DNA from: Pseudomonadota bacterium
GTDB taxonomy: Bacteria > Pseudomonadota > Gammaproteobacteria > Burkholderiales > Burkholderiaceae_B
DNA length: 15,811 nt
Reading direction: 5' to 3'
NCBI GenBank assembly: GCA_023427085.1
Contig: JAEZBO010000188.1
Coordinates: 1 to 15,811, forward strand
Shown: piece after piece, positions 1 to 7,166 of the stretch
How positions within the stretch are numbered: position 1 is the stretch's first letter
Layout of the letters: the number at the start of each line of letters is the position of its first letter
Position numbers and translations under genes: made by a program
Notes under the pieces: generated by a model
The model's input: only the letters and a program-made list of their open reading frames with translations
What the model was told of the DNA's origin: nothing
The model's database searches: none

Positions 1-124
1 GCCCGCACCCGCCACGCCTGCCATCCCGCCGGCGGCCGCGCCGGTTCCTCCCGCGCCCGCCTCCGTGCCCGCGCCTGCCGGCGCCGACGCGCCCGACTCC
101 ACCGAACCCCGCAAGCCATCGTGA
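1..124 (+). CDS. tatB: TatB, C-terminal end only (twin-arginine translocase subunit)
   Basis: The frame that ends in TGA at 122-124 is open from the left edge of the window. It encodes about 40 residues that are almost entirely proline and alanine, finishing with ...DSTEPRKPS. A disordered, Pro/Ala-rich cytoplasmic tail is typical of betaproteobacterial TatB. Its stop codon overlaps the GTG start of tatC by four bases (GTGA), which fits the usual tatABC operon and suggests translational coupling. The diagnostic N-terminal membrane helix and amphipathic helix lie outside the window, so the name rests on position and tail composition. The low-complexity tail alone could belong to another protein. 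Confidence 0.6.
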   Translation, partial: PAPATPAIPPAAAPVPPAPASVPAPAGADAPDSTEPRKPS

Positions 125-897
125 GCCAGGAAGACCTTCCGCAAGACAGCTTCATGTCCCATCTGGTCGAGCTGCGTTCGCGCCTGCTCAAGGCCGTGGG
201 CGCCGTGATGGCCGTGTTCTTCGTGCTGTTCACCTATCCCGGTGCCTCGGCCATCTACGACCTGCTGGCGCAGCCCATGCTGGCCTCGCTGCCCGAGGGC
301 ACCCGCATGATCGCGACCGGCGTCATCACGCCGTTCATGGTGCCGGTCAAGGTCACGCTGATGGCGGCCTTCGTGCTGTCGCTGCCGATCGTGCTGTACC
401 AGGCCTGGGCCTTCGTTGCGCCGGGCCTGTACCGCCACGAAAAACGCCTGGCCGCGCCGATCATCATCTCCAGCTCGCTGCTGTTCCTGGCCGGCATGGC
501 GTTCTGCTACTTCTTCGTCTTCAAGACGGTCTTTCACTTCATCGCCAGCTTCGCCCCGCAATCGATCACGCCGGCCCCGGATATCGAGGCCTACCTGAAC
601 TTCGTGCTGACGATGTTCATGGCCTTCGGCATCACCTTCGAGGTACCGGTCGTGGTGGTGCTGCTGGTGCGCACCGGCATGGTCACGATCGAGCAGCTGC
701 GCAACGCGCGGGGCTACGTCATCGTCGGCGCCTTCATCATCGCCGCGGTGGTCACGCCGCCCGACGTGGTCAGCCAGTTCATGCTGGCGGTGCCGTTGTG
801 CCTGCTCTACGAGGTCGGCATCGTCATCTCGCGCATGATCCGGCCGGTCGAACGCGGCCACGACGAGGACGCGCTGGCCGAACGCGATCCGCGCTGA
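121..897 (+). CDS. tatC: TatC, Sec-independent (twin-arginine) protein translocase core subunit
   Basis: This 258-residue polytopic inner-membrane protein is the Tat component that recognises the twin-arginine signal peptide. Its length and its six hydrophobic segments fit the family. Conserved landmarks are visible: the N-terminal SHLVELRSRLL (13-23) with Glu17, the first cytoplasmic loop APGLYRHEKR (100-109) with Glu107, FEVP (173-176) with Glu174, TPPD (212-215) and LLYE (228-231) near the C-terminus. The equivalents of Glu17 and Glu107 contact the signal peptide in known TatC proteins. GTG at 121 is chosen because it overlaps the tatB stop (GTGA) and keeps the residues before the conserved block. 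There is no obvious Shine-Dalgarno sequence, so coupled translation is likely. An internal ATG at 154 would still retain the core motif but is less likely. A terminator follows at 921-949. Confidence 0.96.
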   Translation: MSQEDLPQDSFMSHLVELRSRLLKAVGAVMAVFFVLFTYPGASAIYDLLAQPMLASLPEGTRMIATGVITPFMVPVKVTLMAAFVLSLPIVLYQAWAFVAPGLYRHEKRLAAPIIISSSLLFLAGMAFCYFFVFKTVFHFIASFAPQSITPAPDIEAYLNFVLTMFMAFGITFEVPVVVVLLVRTGMVTIEQLRNARGYVIVGAFIIAAVVTPPDVVSQFMLAVPLCLLYEVGIVISRMIRPVERGHDEDALAERDPR

Positions 898-920
898 GCG
901 CGGGCGCACCAGCCACCCCA

Positions 921-949
921 CGGCGCCTGATCGGCGCCGTTTTTTTTTT
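921..949 (+). terminator. Rho-independent terminator of the tat operon
   Basis: A perfect 7-bp inverted repeat, CGGCGCC (921-927) and GGCGCCG (933-939), has a 5-base loop and is followed at once by ten T residues (940-949). It lies 24 bases after the tatC stop. This is the clearest intrinsic terminator in the window and separates tatABC from the regulator genes. Confidence 0.93.
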
Positions 950-1218
950 GCGCGGCCGGGCCACCCCACCTTGCCCCCGGCAGGTCCCTGGCTGCAAGCT
1001 TATGCGCGGCTTACGTTTACCGTTATCGGCCGCAGGGCCTGCAACGGCGCGGCTTGGCGCCCCGTCCGGGGTCTTTTTGCCGTCCCGGCGGGGCATCAAA
1101 AACACGAAATACCCGGATCATATCGGCCTTCTCGCGGCTTGAAGCCCATCACGGCGGCACACAATCCTTGCCATGGCGCCGGTCCCGGCGTCCCGCCGTA
1201 AAGGGAGATTTCTGGCCG

Positions 1219-1575
1219 ATGTTGCCGCGACGACTGAAACAAGCGCGCTTGCGCCTGGGCGTCTCACAGGAAAAACTCGGCCTGCTGATCGGCATCGACG
1301 CCGCGTCGGCCAGCGCCAGGATGAACCAGTACGAACGCGGCAAGCACACGCCCGATTTTTCGCTGGTGCGCCGACTGGCGCCGGTGCTGGGCTTGCCGGT
1401 GCCCTGGTTCTACACCGACGACGAGGACACCGCCCTGCTGCTGGCCTGCTTCGAGCGCCTGCATCCCTCGGACCGGGTCATCGTGCTGCGCACCGCGCAA
1501 CGCTTGCTGCCACCGGGCCTGATCCTGGATGACGGCGTGTTTGCCCGACTGCGACCCGGACCGCCCGCGCCATGA
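1219..1575 (+). CDS. XRE-family helix-turn-helix regulator, first of a pair
   Basis: This 118-residue protein is predicted to be a cytoplasmic DNA-binding regulator. Residues 5-63 form a Cro/CI-type helix-turn-helix domain. The second helix begins SQEKLGLLIG (16-25), followed by the recognition region and the signature NQYERGKHTP (36-45). The next stretch, LPVPWFYTDDED, resembles the end of many HTH_3 domains. The C-terminus carries one predicted helix, ERLHPSDRVIVLRTAQRLL (79-97), very like one in the next gene. ATG at 1219 is preferred over earlier in-frame codons because AAGGGAG (1201-1207) precedes it and conserved sequence begins here. The 269 bases between the tat terminator and this gene hold no other gene I can support; a promoter or self-operator is likely there, but no confident site is visible. 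The target is unknown. Confidence 0.85.
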   Translation: MLPRRLKQARLRLGVSQEKLGLLIGIDAASASARMNQYERGKHTPDFSLVRRLAPVLGLPVPWFYTDDEDTALLLACFERLHPSDRVIVLRTAQRLLPPGLILDDGVFARLRPGPPAP

Positions 1576-1634
1576 CCCTGACCTGCGCCGCGGCGCAGCC
1601 GCCCGAACCCATTTTTCCGATCCTGCCGGCATGA
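1572..1634 (+). CDS. Possible 20-residue peptide linking the two XRE genes
   Basis: A frame of 20 codons plus stop begins at an ATG that overlaps the stop of the first regulator (ATGA at 1572-1575). It ends in a TGA that overlaps the start codon of the second regulator (ATGA at 1631-1634). The predicted peptide, MTLTCAAAQPPEPIFPILPA, has no recognised domain. Its main interest is positional: the second regulator has no visible ribosome-binding site, and terminating ribosomes from this frame could re-initiate on it. It may be coincidental. Confidence 0.25.
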   Translation: MTLTCAAAQPPEPIFPILPA

Positions 1635-2053
1635 CCATTTCGGACCGACTCGCGGCGCTGATGCGCCGGCGTGGCATACGCAGCCAGAGCCAGCTGGCAC
1701 GCATCTCGGGCGTGCCGCAATCCTCGATACACCGCATCCTGGTGCGCGGCGAAGACTACGCCGCCGGCACCGCGACGCTGCGCAAGCTAGCCCAGGCGCT
1801 GGATTCAAGCGTCGCCTGGCTGGCCGAAGGCACCGAGGTCATGAGTTCGTTCGCGGGGCAACGCCTGTCATTGGGCGGGCATGGCGGCAACGTCACGACG
1901 GCCGGGCCGGACGAAGAACAGGACGGCGACGTGCTCGAGGTCATCCATATCTTCCGCCGCCTGTCGGCCGACGAGCGCCGCAAGGTGCTGGCGTTGCTGC
2001 GGCTGCTGCCCGGCGCGATCCAGGCGCCGGCCAAGGCCGCGCCCGGCAGTTGA
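1631..2053 (+). CDS. XRE-family helix-turn-helix regulator, second of a pair
   Basis: This 140-residue protein is predicted to bind DNA in the cytoplasm. Its helix-turn-helix lies at about residues 4-65; SQSQLARISGVPQSSIHRIL (18-37) spans the turn and the recognition helix, followed by the typical LRKLAQALDSSVAWLAEG (50-67). A Gly/Asp/Glu-rich linker follows. The C-terminal helix, FRRLSADERRKVLALLRLLP (108-127), matches the design of the preceding gene's tail (hydrophobic-R-L-x-x-x-[DE]-R, then an aliphatic helix ending L-L-P), so the two are probably related proteins. ATG at 1631 is used because the HTH begins at once; upstream in-frame codons encode low-quality sequence. No Shine-Dalgarno sequence is visible, which supports coupling to upstream translation. 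Regulated genes are unknown; autoregulation of the pair is a reasonable inference. Confidence 0.85.
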   Translation: MTISDRLAALMRRRGIRSQSQLARISGVPQSSIHRILVRGEDYAAGTATLRKLAQALDSSVAWLAEGTEVMSSFAGQRLSLGGHGGNVTTAGPDEEQDGDVLEVIHIFRRLSADERRKVLALLRLLPGAIQAPAKAAPGS

Positions 2054-2094
2054 AAGGCCGCCGCACGAATCGCGGGCCGCCCGCCAGGCCTGGT

Positions 2095-2121
2095 TCCTGC
2101 TGACTCTGCTGATTCTGCTGA
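2095..2121. repeat. Short tandem repeat, 3 x 9 bp
   Basis: Three consecutive imperfect nonamers (TCCTGCTGA, CTCTGCTGA, TTCTGCTGA) lie in the 89-bp gap between the convergent regulator and protease genes. This is too short for a known repeat family. Slippage could make it variable between strains. Confidence 0.6.
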
Positions 2122-2142
2122 GCCCGACGCAAGCCGATCCGC

Positions 2143-3300
2143 TCAGCGCGGCCGCGTCGGCCGCTTGCCGACCTGCACCGACAACGTCGTCTCGCGGCCA
2201 TCGCGGCGCACCTGCAACGGGGCGACGTGGCCCGGCTTGAGCGCGGCGATCTGGTTCAGCAGGCTGCCGGTATCACGCACCGGCTGGCCGTCGAGGGTCT
2301 GCACGATGTCGCCCACTCGCACGCCACCGCGCGCGGCCGGGCCTTCGGCCAGCACGCCGGCGATGATCACGCCGCCGGGCTGCGGCAGGTTGAACGCCCG
2401 CGCCAGGTCGGCCGTGATGTCCTGCGGTTCGACGCCGAGCCAGCCGCGCACCACGGCGCCGTGACGGACGATCTGCTGCAGGATCTGCCCGGCCGCCTGC
2501 GCCGGGATCGCGAAGCCGATGCCCAACGAGCCGCCCGACTGCGAGTAGATCGCCGTATTGACGCCGATCAGGTTGCCCTGCGTGTCGATCAACGCACCGC
2601 CCGAGTTGCCCGGATTGATCGCCGCATCGGTCTGGATGAAATTTTCGTAGGTGTTGATGCCCAGCCGATTGCGGCCCAGCGCCGAGACGATGCCCATGGT
2701 GGTGGTCTGGCCGACGCCAAAGGGGTTGCCGATGGCCAGCACCACGTCGCCCACGTGCAGCACGGTGGCCGCGCCGAAGGTGATGACGGGCAGGTGGTCG
2801 AGATCGATCTTGAGCACGGCCAGGTCGGTCTCGGGATCGGTGCCGACCACCCTGGCGCTGGTCTGCCGGCCATCGGCCAGCGCCACCTCGATCGCATCGG
2901 CGGCCTTGACCACGTGATAGTTGGTCAGGATGTAGCCATCCTCGCTGGCGATCACGCCCGATCCCAGGCTGGTCGACGGTTCACGCCGGCTCATGCCCGG
3001 CATCTGCCCCAGCAGTTCGCGCAGCGCCGGGTCGTCGGGCAGCGGCACGATCGGCACCGACACGCTCTTGGTCGTGAACACGTTGACCACCGACGGCGCC
3101 GCGCGCGCCACCGCATCGCTGTACGAAGCCGTGCCCGGCCCGGCGACCATCCGCACCGGGGCCGCCGCGCCATTGCCGTTGGCGGCGACGCCGGCGCCGC
3201 CGTTCAGGCGCAGCCAGTCGGGGCGCAAGGTGGTCACCACGAATAGAATGGCCAGGCTGATGGTGACTGCCTGGCAAAAGATCAGCCAGTATCGATGCAT
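2143..3300 (-). CDS. Membrane-anchored HtrA/DegS-type serine protease with one PDZ domain
   Basis: This 385-residue protein is predicted to sit in the inner membrane with its catalytic part in the periplasm. Residues 4-24 form an uncleaved-looking hydrophobic anchor. The trypsin-like domain (about 60-275) has the full catalytic triad: His129 in LTNYHVV, Asp159 in ETDLAVLK and Ser233 in NPGNSGGALID. A single PDZ domain (about 286-375, starting GWLGVEP and including GVRVGDIV) follows. One PDZ plus an N-terminal anchor is the DegS arrangement; DegP and DegQ have two PDZ domains. It probably degrades or cleaves damaged or regulatory envelope proteins, but no sigma-E/RseA genes are nearby to support a true DegS role. 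The start at 3300 is chosen because an upstream start (3381) would run into the divergent Nif3 gene and adds no conserved sequence. Confidence 0.93.
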   Translation of the reverse strand: MHRYWLIFCQAVTISLAILFVVTTLRPDWLRLNGGAGVAANGNGAAAPVRMVAGPGTASYSDAVARAAPSVVNVFTTKSVSVPIVPLPDDPALRELLGQMPGMSRREPSTSLGSGVIASEDGYILTNYHVVKAADAIEVALADGRQTSARVVGTDPETDLAVLKIDLDHLPVITFGAATVLHVGDVVLAIGNPFGVGQTTTMGIVSALGRNRLGINTYENFIQTDAAINPGNSGGALIDTQGNLIGVNTAIYSQSGGSLGIGFAIPAQAAGQILQQIVRHGAVVRGWLGVEPQDITADLARAFNLPQPGGVIIAGVLAEGPAARGGVRVGDIVQTLDGQPVRDTGSLLNQIAALKPGHVAPLQVRRDGRETTLSVQVGKRPTRPR

Positions 3301-3320
3301 GCTTCGTAAAGGCGAATGGA

Positions 3321-4097
3321 ATGAATCAAACGACGACCCCCGAACTGGCTGCCTGGCTGGATGCACAACTGCAGACCGCAAGCTTCAAGGACTACTGTCC
3401 GAACGGTCTGCAGGTCGAGGGCAAACCTGTCATCCGCCATATTATCGCGGGGGTGACCGCCAGCGAGGCTTTGCTGCGCGTGGCGATCGAACGCGGCGCC
3501 GACGCGGTGCTGGTGCACCACGGCTGGTTCTGGAAGAACGAAGATCCGCGCGTGCGCGGCACGCGCCGCACGCGGCTGGCCCTGACGCTGGCGCACGAGC
3601 TCAACCTGCTGGCCTATCACCTGCCGCTGGACGCGCACCCGCAATGGGGCAACAACGCGCAGCTGGCGCAGGTGCTGGGGCTGGTGCCCGAAACGGGCGA
3701 CGACGGCGCGCCGCGCCTGACCGGCCCCGACCGACTGATCTGGCTCGGCCATGCGCCGGGCCTGGCGACCTTGGGCGACCTGGCGCAACGGGTGGAACAG
3801 CGCCTGCAACGCCCGCCGCTGGTGATCGGCGACCCATCGCAGCCGCTCGGCAGCATCGCCTGGTGTACCGGGGGCGCGCAGGGGTTCTTTCAGGCCGCGC
3901 TCGATGCCGGCGCCACCGTCTATCTCAGCGGCGAAGCTTCCGAACCGACCACCCATCTGGCCCGCGAGACCGGCACGGCCTACATCGGTGCCGGCCACCA
4001 TGCGACCGAGCGCTACGGCGTCAAGGCGCTGGGCGAGGCGATCGCCGCGCGCTTCGGCATCCGGGTCGACTTCGTCGATATCGACAATCCGGTCTGA
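3321..4097 (+). CDS. Nif3/YbgI-family dinuclear metal-centre protein
   Basis: This 258-residue cytoplasmic protein belongs to the Nif3-like (YbgI/YqfO) family, sometimes labelled GTP cyclohydrolase I type 2 homologue. Members form toroidal hexamers binding two metal ions per subunit; the physiological reaction is unsettled. Likely metal ligands are visible: His66-His67 in VHHGWFW, His100 and Asp104 in YHLPLDAH, and C-terminal His226 and Glu230 in AGHHATERYG. The N-terminal YCPNGLQVEG (25-34) is also typical. There is no long insertion domain, so this is the short bacterial form. ATG at 3321 has an AAAGG-type ribosome-binding site about 8 bases upstream. Its start is only 20 bp from the divergent protease start, so its promoter must lie within the protease coding region. 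Confidence 0.93.
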   Translation: MNQTTTPELAAWLDAQLQTASFKDYCPNGLQVEGKPVIRHIIAGVTASEALLRVAIERGADAVLVHHGWFWKNEDPRVRGTRRTRLALTLAHELNLLAYHLPLDAHPQWGNNAQLAQVLGLVPETGDDGAPRLTGPDRLIWLGHAPGLATLGDLAQRVEQRLQRPPLVIGDPSQPLGSIAWCTGGAQGFFQAALDAGATVYLSGEASEPTTHLARETGTAYIGAGHHATERYGVKALGEAIAARFGIRVDFVDIDNPV

Positions 4098-4245
4098 GAC
4101 ACCGGAAGGCTGGCGCCGCGGCGCGGCCGGTGACCCGGTGCGCCTGGCCACAGAAGCAGATCGGCCGCGAGGCGTTCGATGCCGCGGCGCAGCGCGACCG
4201 GCGTGCCGGTGCGCCGCGCGGCGACGACCGCCCCCCGGCTATCGC

Positions 4246-4743
4246 TTACAGCCGATTGAGCGGATCGTTCGGCGTCTGCACCGAGGACGGATTGCGCGCG
4301 CTCAGCAGGTCGCGGATCTCGCGCAGCAGCGCGACGTCTTCGGGCGGCGGCGCGGGGGCCTTGGCGGGCTCGGCCGGCTTTTCCTTCTCGGCGCGGCGGC
4401 GGGCGGCGTTGACGGCCTTGACCATCCAGAAGATCACGAAGGCCAGCAGCAGGAAGTTGATCAGAATGGTTACGAAATTGCCCCACGCGAACACCGTGGC
4501 GCCCGCCCGCGTCAGGTCGGCATAGGTCTGCGGTCCGGCATAATCGGCCGGTGCGTTGAGCACGATGAATTTATTGGTGAAATCGACGGCCCCGCCCACC
4601 AGGAAGTTGACGATGGGCATCACCATGTCCTTGACCAGCGAATCGACGATCTTGCCGAACGCGGCCCCGATGATCACACCGACCGCGAGGTCGATGACGT
4701 TGCCCTTGATGGCGAAATCGCGAAATTCTTTCATGAAACTCAT
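4246..4743 (-). CDS. mscL: MscL, large-conductance mechanosensitive channel
   Basis: This 165-residue inner-membrane protein forms the pentameric channel that opens under hypo-osmotic shock. The N-terminus MSFMKEFRDFAIKGNVIDLA and the pore helix continuing VGVIIGAAFGKIVDSLVKD (21-39) are hallmark MscL sequence. The second membrane helix is at about 84-110. The periplasmic loop (about 50-80) is of normal size. The protein is about 30 residues longer than E. coli MscL (136). The extra length is a Lys/Pro/Ala linker (EKEKPAEPAKAPAPPPED, 119-136) before the C-terminal cytoplasmic helix, plus a short tail after it. The start at 4743 has a strong AGGAGGGAG ribosome-binding site seven bases away; Met4 is an alternative. 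It is convergent with the Nif3 gene, and the 148 bp between them hold no recognised gene. Confidence 0.97.
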   Translation of the reverse strand: MSFMKEFRDFAIKGNVIDLAVGVIIGAAFGKIVDSLVKDMVMPIVNFLVGGAVDFTNKFIVLNAPADYAGPQTYADLTRAGATVFAWGNFVTILINFLLLAFVIFWMVKAVNAARRRAEKEKPAEPAKAPAPPPEDVALLREIRDLLSARNPSSVQTPNDPLNRL

Positions 4744-4782
4744 GGGTAACTCCCTCCTGGCGCCGCGGGATCGGGCCACGGA

Positions 4783-4811
4783 GTTATAATAAGGGGTTGG
4801 TGTGTAAACAT
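4783..4811 (-). promoter_or_regulatory. Possible mscL promoter in an AT-rich patch
   Basis: Read on the minus strand, TATAAC (4788-4783) lies 17 bases downstream of ATGTTT (4811-4806), a weak -35. The same patch reads TATAAT (4785-4790) on the plus strand but without a good -35 there. It is the most AT-rich stretch of the mscL-petA gap and sits about 40 bp ahead of the mscL start. Confidence 0.35.
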
Positions 4812-5033
4812 CAGCAACCATGCCGCAGCACGGATGACCAAGAAACTCCGGCTGCGCACCCAGGCTGTTCGGCAATGGACGACCACGCAGAATGCTTCGA
4901 ATACTGCGCGTGGCGGTCCGGTGCCTTGGAGGCAAGCGGCACCCGATTCTCGGGGTTTTTGGGTATCGGGAGGGGTAGTTCCACAACGCCGACAGGGCTT
5001 GTAGTACAGGGCTTGAAAACAGGATAGAGGAAC

Positions 5034-5675
5034 ATGAGTCAGGAAACGATTGTTGTCGATGACGATGGCGCGGTGGATCCAAATCTGCCGCCCGATCCGT
5101 CACGACGTTTCTGGGTAGGAACGGCCTGTGCGGTCGGTGGTGTAGCCGGGGTGGCGACTGCCGTACCGTTTGTCAGCACCTTCGCCCCGTCCGAACGTGC
5201 GCGTGCCGCGGGTGCGCCCGTCGAGATCGACGTTGCCGATCTGGCCCCGGGCCAGATGCGCACCACCGAATGGCGCGGCAAGCCCGTCTGGGTGATCCGC
5301 CGCAGCGAAGAACAGCTCGCCGGCCTCAAGGCGCTCGATGCGCAGATGGCCGATCCCAACTCGGACCGGCCGGGCTATACGCCCGAATACGCCAAGAACG
5401 AGCATCGCTCGCGCAAGCCCGATCTGTTCGTCTGCGTCGGCATCTGTACGCACCTGGGCTGTTCGCCGACGCCCCGCTTCGCGCCGGGCGCGCAACCCAG
5501 CCTGCCCGGCGACTGGCAAGGCGGCTTTCTGTGCCCCTGCCACGGCTCGACCTTCGACATGGCCGGCCGCGTCTACGCCAACAAGCCAGCTCCCGACAAT
5601 CTTGAAGTACCTCCCTACGAGTACCTCAGCGACGACCGCATCATTGTCGGGGTCGACGAGAACAACAAGGCTTGA
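5034..5675 (+). CDS. petA: PetA, Rieske iron-sulfur subunit of cytochrome bc1
   Basis: This 213-residue protein carries the [2Fe-2S] Rieske centre that takes an electron from ubiquinol at the Qo site. The two cluster-binding boxes are CTHLGC (138-143) and CPCHGS (167-172). Cys138, His140, Cys167 and His170 are the ligands, and Cys143-Cys169 the expected disulfide. The N-terminus has a twin-arginine motif (SRRFWVGT, Arg24-Arg25) before a hydrophobic helix (about 28-48), so export by the Tat system with retention as a membrane anchor is predicted. The ATG has AGAGGA (5026-5031) just upstream. It is the first gene of petABC. The 290-bp region ahead of it contains no gene and should carry the operon promoter, but I cannot place one with confidence. 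Confidence 0.98.
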   Translation: MSQETIVVDDDGAVDPNLPPDPSRRFWVGTACAVGGVAGVATAVPFVSTFAPSERARAAGAPVEIDVADLAPGQMRTTEWRGKPVWVIRRSEEQLAGLKALDAQMADPNSDRPGYTPEYAKNEHRSRKPDLFVCVGICTHLGCSPTPRFAPGAQPSLPGDWQGGFLCPCHGSTFDMAGRVYANKPAPDNLEVPPYEYLSDDRIIVGVDENNKA

Positions 5676-5755
5676 ACGGCTGCGCGCCTGGCCGCGCCGT
5701 CCTGCTTTGCCCCGTCGATAGATCCAAGCGATAAGAACATTGAAGGAGCCATTTC

Positions 5756-7141
5756 ATGGCTGGCGACAAAAACGTCGAGACGACAGGCCTGCTGGGCTGG
5801 ATAGACACCCGCTTTCCGGCGACCACGCTGTGGAAAGCGCACCTGTCCGAATATTACGCACCGAAGAATTTCAACTTCTGGTATTTCTTCGGCTCGCTGG
5901 CCCTGCTGGTGCTGGTGCTGCAGATCGTGACCGGCATCTTCCTGGTCATGCACTACAAACCCGACGCGCAGCGCGCCTTCGAGTCGGTCGAATACATCAT
6001 GCGCGAAGTCCCGTGGGGCTGGCTGATCCGCTACATGCACTCGACCGGCGCGTCGATGTTCTTCGTGGTGGTCTACCTGCACATGCTGCGCGGGCTGTTC
6101 TACGGCTCGTACCGCAAGCCGCGCGAACTGGTGTGGATCTTCGGCGTCGCGATCTTCCTGTGCCTGATGGCCGAAGCCTTCTTCGGCTACCTGCTGCCGT
6201 GGGGCCAGATGTCGTTCTGGGGCGCCCAGGTGATCGTCAACCTGTTCGCGGCCATTCCCTACATCGGGCCCGAGCTGTCGATCTGGATCCGCGGCGACTA
6301 CGTGGTGTCGGACGCCACGCTGAACCGCTTCTTCGCGCTGCACGTGATCGCCATCCCGCTGGTGCTGATCGGCCTGGTGGCCGCGCACCTGGTGGCGCTG
6401 CACGAGGTCGGCTCGAACAACCCTGACGGCGTCGAGATCAAGAAGTACAAGGACCGCCATGGCCGTCCGCTCGACGGCGTGCCCTTCCATCCCTTCTACA
6501 CGGTGCACGACATCATGGGGGTGGCGGGGTTCCTGATCATCTTCGCGGCCATCGTGTTCTTTGCGCCGGAGATGGGCGGCTACTTCCTCGAGTACAACAA
6601 CTACATCCCGGCCGATCCGCTCAAGACACCGCCGCACATCGCGCCGGTCTGGTATTTCACGCCGTTCTACTCGATGCTGCGCGCCACCACGGCCGAGTTC
6701 ACGTGGGTGCTGGCGGCGGCGGCGGTCATCGGTGCGATCGCGCTGTTCCTCAAGGGCAACCTCAAGGGCATCGTGCGCATCGCCGTGCCGCTGGTGCTGA
6801 TCGGCGTCGCCGTCTCGCTGCGCATGATCGACGCCAAGTTCTGGGGCGTGGTCGCCATGGGCGGCGCGGTCGTGATCCTGTTCTTCCTGCCGTGGCTGGA
6901 TCACAGCCCGGTGCGCTCGATCCGCTACCGTCCGGGCTGGCACAAGTGGCTGTACGGTATCTTCATCGTCAACTTCCTGATCCTCGGCTTTCTGGGCACG
7001 CAGGCACCGACCGACGTCTACAACCTGATGTCGCAGGTCGGCACCATCATCTATCTCGGCTTCTTTTTCCTGATGCCGGTCTGGAGCCGTCTGGGTACCT
7101 TCAAGCCGGTGCCCGACCGCGTTACGTTCCATGCCCATTGA
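5756..7141 (+). CDS. petB: PetB, cytochrome b of the bc1 complex
   Basis: This 461-residue integral membrane protein holds two b hemes and the ubiquinol oxidation (Qo) and reduction (Qi) sites. Heme ligands are His95 and His109 in helix B (14 apart) and His196 and His211 in helix D (15 apart). The Qo motif reads PVWY (297-300) rather than mitochondrial PEWY; as I recall, this variant is common in beta- and gammaproteobacteria. The length shows a full-size cytochrome b with fused N- and C-terminal parts, not the split b6/subunit IV form. AAGGAG (5743-5748) precedes the ATG by seven bases. It lies 80 bp after petA and just before petC. Confidence 0.98.
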   Translation: MAGDKNVETTGLLGWIDTRFPATTLWKAHLSEYYAPKNFNFWYFFGSLALLVLVLQIVTGIFLVMHYKPDAQRAFESVEYIMREVPWGWLIRYMHSTGASMFFVVVYLHMLRGLFYGSYRKPRELVWIFGVAIFLCLMAEAFFGYLLPWGQMSFWGAQVIVNLFAAIPYIGPELSIWIRGDYVVSDATLNRFFALHVIAIPLVLIGLVAAHLVALHEVGSNNPDGVEIKKYKDRHGRPLDGVPFHPFYTVHDIMGVAGFLIIFAAIVFFAPEMGGYFLEYNNYIPADPLKTPPHIAPVWYFTPFYSMLRATTAEFTWVLAAAAVIGAIALFLKGNLKGIVRIAVPLVLIGVAVSLRMIDAKFWGVVAMGGAVVILFFLPWLDHSPVRSIRYRPGWHKWLYGIFIVNFLILGFLGTQAPTDVYNLMSQVGTIIYLGFFFLMPVWSRLGTFKPVPDRVTFHAH

Positions 7142-7166
7142 GCCCACACAGATGAACGGAATGATC

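Noticed and set aside
1060..1077. A short CCCC-GTCC-GGGG hairpin followed by TCTTTTT upstream of the first regulator.
   Set aside because: The stem is only 4 bp, and the strong tat terminator has already ended the upstream operon.
2091..2150. A hydrophobic, signal-peptide-like stretch (WFLLTLLILLSPTQA) on the plus strand between the regulator and the protease.
   Set aside because: There is no start codon in frame close to it, the frame runs antisense into the protease gene, and the leucines come from the 9-bp tandem repeat.
2227..3246. A 339-codon plus-strand frame opposite the protease gene.
   Set aside because: It is an antisense shadow rich in His, Arg and Asp, as expected of high-GC DNA. 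The minus strand has an intact protease with all catalytic residues.
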